A DNA stretch of 64,000 nucleotides from Rhynchonema sp. JSB1_4 (taxonomy: Eukaryota > Nematoda > Chromadorea > Monhysterida > Xyalidae), in contig JASAMV010000259.1 in the NCBI GenBank assembly GCA_030248065.1, positions 1 to 64,000 of the forward strand, written 5' to 3'. A program made the position numbers and the translations under genes. Every line of letters begins with the position of its first letter. The stretch's first letter is position 1. The notes beneath the pieces were generated by a model, which was given only the letters and a program-made list of their open reading frames with translations, had not been told where the DNA came from and did no database searches. Shown one piece after another: positions 59,204 to 64,000 of this stretch.

Positions 59204-62200
59204 CTAAGACTAAAAATATGGCACATGTGACATCTTGGATTATTCATGAACCCATGAACCAATTTTAGAGGCTTTGCGTACGTATACAAAGCACACCTAA
59301 ACGTGGTTCTCTGAGAGAACACATTTTCGCGCGCTGGTTTGCTTCTGGACGCGTGAGAACCAATCAGCGCTCGAAAATTTGGCCTCTGTTCTCTCAGTGA
59401 ACGAATTACGAACAGTTGCCCTCTCAGAGTCGTACAAAACGTGCTGAATTTTAGACCAAAGGGAACCCAACAGATTTCGAACTTGATTCCCCCACATCGA
59501 ACGGGGAGTGACACGAGCACAGACGTCAGTAACTTTAGGCTTAAATTAAACTTGACATTATTACCTATACAATGTACATAACATAGGTTTATGTTCAGAA
59601 TTGGGCTCCGGTTAGTGTCACACGCAGTGCTGTGAAATGATGACAAATTAGATATACGTACGGTACGGTCCTGTATATGACGCTTGTGCGCCGGAACCAG
59701 AAGAGTGAAAATGTGAGAAAAGAGTACCATGTGAGCGCGCTCAAAAACTATACTGGTTATCCCCTGATGATCATGATGAATGGTTAAGGTGAGTAGACTT
59801 TACGACGCCCTACGCTTCATGTACATAGCTCACAAGGGACAAAAAGTCACATAATTGCTAATTCCTCGACACCCAATTTTGAAAGTTTGAAGCAAATTCT
59901 TTGTGGATCAAAGATTCGATAAAATTTAGTACTCAATAACTTGAAGTCCACGTCAACGTAAACCTACATGGTATCAGAAGCTGCCATTTCAGGTTACGGT
60001 ATCACCATAAGAGTAACCAAACGCGCGACCCCACATCAAGTTAGATCACATGAGCACGGAACCCATAGGAAAAATGCTATGCACGCAGCTGAACAGTATG
60101 GGTGTCAGGCCATTAGCCCGATAAAGTCAGCGACCGCTTCTAGTTGATCCCAGATATTTTTCTAACTGTCCCTTTCGCGACTTCTAACGGAAAAGCGCTT
60201 TTATGAAAATAGAGTCGTTTTGTCATGCGCTGATGTATACTAAAGTCGTTGGGCTCAGTCACTGTGTTGTGCTGGAAACCTGCATAACCGTCTGTTGTGG
60301 TATACGCATGACAAGACTGGATTTACGAATCTTAGACAAATCGTGGGCACGAAGCCACTGTACACTCAGAGAGTGAGCTCCATACTATCGCTATCAGCTC
60401 CATAGCGAGAAAAAAATACAAAAAAGCGGAGAAATGCTTGGGCTTCCGTCCGCCAGGTTCACTTAAGCGCGATTGGCGCCCGGGCTTTGTAACGTGCCGA
60501 CCAAAGGTATACCTGGCTGACCACAGTCTTTAGCTTTTAACTAATGACAGGATTTCGTCAGCTTAACTTCATGCCGATGTTCCACTGGATTAGGCAGCCG
60601 GCTAAGGGTATTTGCTGCGCCAACATGCGTTGAGATAACTTTCGATCGGCAGTTGCGATAACGCACGAATACAGAAAATCGCAATAAACCAGGTGAACAG
60701 CGAGCGCATAAAAATGCAAAAATGCGATTTCGGTACGTTCATAACGACGTGCGCCGCCGCCGAATCAGTACCATTTATATGGACACATAAAACTCACAAT
60801 AAAACAGCGGTCGCGCATAGAACATAAAAAAAACAGAACACTGTTCACAGCCGGCATTGAAGACCACCCGAATGCAGCGAGACAATTGGACGCCTTTTGG
60901 CCGACCTTCGTTCGGGTTGTTGGGCACAGATCGTGGATTTCATCATTATTGCTTGGAAGGCGAATCTCAGTGTAGACAGCCCTCTTTTATTACAATTAGC
61001 AGGAAAAATCATATCCGTATACGCCACGGTGACTGACTGCATGCGCGCGCATCAAACTTGGAGACCGGGTCCCAATGTTTGCATGCTGCTGCTGAAAGGT
61101 CAAAACCACGAGCGTGCTGCATCCGACCAAGTCCCAACCTGGATGTGTGCATCCCACTGAACTTGGTTCTCTGATGTTTCAGATGGCCGAACTGTTCTCG
61201 GCGAGTAACCACTTGGTAAACCATGCTCTCAGAAAGCAGAAATCGCGCGTGTTGTACTTTCCGCGCGTTGATGGGACGTCTGGAACTTGGACCAAAAGCC
61301 TTGACCGTCTACCTTCAAAGTGAGCGCCGATGGTATGTTCTTTTTCTGCTGTCACAAGTTGTGATAGCAGAGAAAGTTAGAAGATTAGAAAGTCGGTGCC
61401 GTGTGCTGTGGCATGACAGCAAACTCGTAGCGATATGCAATAAATTTCGAGTGAGGAAGATATGGCAAAACGTTTCCACAACATTGACCTGTCAGCATGA
61501 ATGGACAAAAATTAATATTGCTCTTCACAACAACCAAGAACTAATAAAAGTTGGCTTTGCGTCAGGAAGATGGAAAGCCGTTTCATATTAGGTCAAACGG
61601 ACGCGCGTGCACATGAGAGATAAACTGGGATGATTTTGGGTTCCGAACCAGCAACCTTTCATGCCCATGTACACATCGCATACCCTCTATTAAGGGTAGG
61701 CGCCAAGTTTCATTAAAAGTACCGCTTTTGATAAACCTTTGGCACGAAACATAGCAGGTGCAATTAAAGATCGCTGCTATTTACCGCGGAAAAACTGATA
61801 GACAGCACACTTATTTCCTGATCCAGAAGGTGGCAGGCCAGTTTTTTTTGATTAAACGAAAGTCCGCAGATGTTTCATGTCGACTACGATCTAATCTACT
61901 GGCCACAGCTTGTTATGATAAGTTCAATTTCAGCGTCTGGCAATGACAAGCGAGCGTCAAAACATAAGATTCATAACACATCAGCAGCAGCACAGCACTG
62001 TTTGTAGTGCTGCGGACTGGTGCAAGTCGCACTTGAGCCGTGCTTGGCAAGCTTATGCATGGGTGCCATACCATACGAGAGTTACATCAAGCTTTGGCAC
62101 ACACAACTGCGGTTGACATGCTGTGAGAATGAGTAGTGTGCTGTGCGCGCTATAAAAACCACGGACACATACACACACACAGCTGACCATGTAGTAATCG

Positions 62201-63960
62201 ACTGTAAGCTGACAGTTACTAGGTGCCATTTGAGATTGATACGTGGGACATCACTTGATCGACTCGGGACTCAACTATGACAGTATGTCAGAGTGTGCGC
62301 AGGTGCACTGCCCACCTTAGGTATACCAAAGCTTGTGCGTACTATTTAGCTGGATCGAAACAGTGCACAAGCAGCACACTGATACGGTTGTCATCCACAG
62401 CGGCTTTAGTGTTAGAAAGCTTGTCAAAGCGAGGTAATATCTGCTGGGCTTAATGCACCTAAGGTACCCCACTGTAAGTACCCGTTACGTTACAGTACAG
62501 CTCCATTTATTCAGACAACAAGTGCGGCCTGACGATAATATCCGCCTGAAACATACCGCAAGCTCTCTGTGTACATGATACAGGGTACATTAGGCGTCTG
62601 AAAGTGGCCAGCTGCACGCAATAATACAACTTTGATTAGCATATCATGCATCATAACAGGATTGGATTGTGTCGCAGTTGTTAACGCTCTAGGTTCTTGG
62701 GGGTATGTTCCAAATGACCGTATTTCACTGATGTTTTGAGATGTACTGATTCCTGGGCTCGATAACTGAACGTCCGGCAATTTTTTATATGTACCTAAGG
62801 CTGTTGGCAATTTTTTTTAGAAATGCATGCATGTTCAAATAGAAATTGCGTGACCAAATAGAAAGAGAGAGAACAAAGAAAACCTGTTGCAATGTGTGTA
62901 CTGGGTGGGATCGGGAATATGACGATTGTGAAATTGAGACGTGCACTTTCGCCGAGAACGAAAACGACTGAAATTGGCACGGAATGCAAGGAAGGGACTC
63001 TGTAGCTGGAACAGAAACTCCGCAGTTGCTAATGCTTCAAGAGCACATGGCCAGGGTACTTGACAATTACAAAGATTGACACATACTTTGTAGTTTGTCA
63101 TGTATATACTTCATGGCAAGTAACCTTATTCGTGAATAGCAGCTTTCTCATCTAACATGCTGTGTCGGCAAGTGTCACAATCACGACTAGGTAAAAGCAA
63201 ACTACACCAACATGAGCTCGATTTCGCAGCCGGCAGAATAGTGACACATTCATACGTGGCTGCCGATTTGAGAAATACAACGTGGTGCATGAGGATTTTC
63301 TCTTTCTGTTCGTTTTGTTAGCACACCACCTCCGAAATCGGGCTCTTGTTGGCGTAGTTTGCCTCCAGATATTGATCGCACAATGACTGAATCAGGATTC
63401 AGCTACGCTGAAATGCAACGTCACTGCCCCGCCCCGTCACTTTCCTTCTTCACGATTCAGGAAAAAAATTCGAATAATTCTAATAAAATCATTATGCGAG
63501 CAATGCGAGCGAGTCTATTGATGTGTGTCGGCCTCAATCGCATTAATTTGGGGGGGGGGCGCATTATAGGCATTTTTGACAAAAACAAAGTGTGATACGC
63601 AACATTGCCCTGCTAGTCATGGACATAAAACCAAACGAGATAGTAACATAGGTCAGCTATATCAGAAAAAACCATGACGTGGACTCATTGCAAAAGTAAA
63701 GATGAAACTGACACGACACGGAACTTTCTGAATACGCTGAATCTGCATAAACCAAGCACAATGGTGAAGTGAAACGACGGCAAAGCAAAGTTGACGTGAA
63801 GCCCATGGGATCACGTATCCTTCGCCAACCAAACTGTGCACTAGCTTAGGTACTGTACATGTAAAAACATGCCCAGCGTGTCAAAAAATGCGTGCAGCCC
63901 ATAACCAGCCAAGCGTACAGTTGCATGTGACAATACAATACAATACAATATCAACATTAG
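59204..63960. other. Right-hand stretch without supported genes
   Basis: About 4.8 kb of unique, near-balanced sequence. Open frames of 99-176 codons occur on both strands but none shows a family motif or a convincing set of splice sites. A short inverted pair, GTTCTCTGAGAGAAC and TGTTCTCTCAGTGAAC, lies at 59304-59402. No tRNA or rRNA was seen. The last bases include a short (AATAC)n run near 63931. Confidence 0.35.
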
Positions 63961-64000
63961 AAGTGCGCCGCGGCAAAGCAGCAAAGAGCAAGCTTACCAT

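Noticed and set aside
61223..61591. 122-codon plus-strand open frame
   Set aside because: No motif, no splice or promoter context, no recognisable family.

Overview
This is a eukaryotic window, almost certainly from an invertebrate animal. All recognisable genes are split by GT-AG introns, introns reach about 8 kb, and much of the sequence is AT-rich non-coding DNA packed with small non-autonomous transposons. I cannot name the species. The gene set (ORC3, an AF4/FMR2 family gene, a group III phospholipase A2) is metazoan.

Three spliced host genes can be reconstructed by joining exons in phase. (1) Minus strand, about 4.7 kb to below 1.25 kb: the N-terminal half of origin recognition complex subunit 3 (ORC3); the C-terminal half lies off the left edge or was not found. 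(2) Plus strand, about 21.4 to 45.2 kb: an AF4/FMR2 (AFF, Lilliputian-like) transcription-elongation scaffold gene with 17 called exons, ending in a complete C-terminal homology domain; its true N-terminus was not found. A T-rich, probably untranslated stretch follows to about 48.8 kb. (3) Minus strand, 56.6 to 54.5 kb: a complete five-exon gene for a secreted group III (bee-venom type) phospholipase A2 with a long N-terminal extension.

A further unspliced 674-codon ORF (50.0-52.0 kb) has no family I recognise. It has a TATA box upstream and a leader carrying a five-fold repeat, and a dispersed repeat flanks it in inverted orientation. A degraded FLYWCH/MULE-like transposase fragment may lie at 58.8-59.2 kb.

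The most striking content is the transposon swarm at 0.3-25.4 kb. At least a dozen short elements have inverted ends beginning CAGTG, CAGAG, TAGNG or TATACTTG, and most are flanked by 8-bp target duplications, six of them perfect. This is the hAT superfamily signature. Each family carries its own array of a short motif (for example GTTGACGATAGATAGAT, GTAGGTAGGTTGC, CCCAATACC, GGCCCGG, AACCGGTTTT blocks). Several unrelated-looking families also share a GC-rich palindromic core and AAAATGCCCATTTTAGGCC-like stretches. Elements are nested up to three deep. Other element types include two Harbinger-like MITEs (TTA/TAA duplications), two to three TA-flanked MITEs and one 890-bp foldback element flanked by TTAA.

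Layout: 0-4.7 kb ORC3 with transposons in its introns; 4.9-8.9 kb nested hAT-like elements; 8.9-16.3 kb unique T-rich DNA; 16.3-21.3 kb repeat arrays; 21.4-48.8 kb AFF gene; 48.9-53.7 kb orphan ORF region; 54.5-56.6 kb phospholipase; 56.6-64 kb mostly unassigned.
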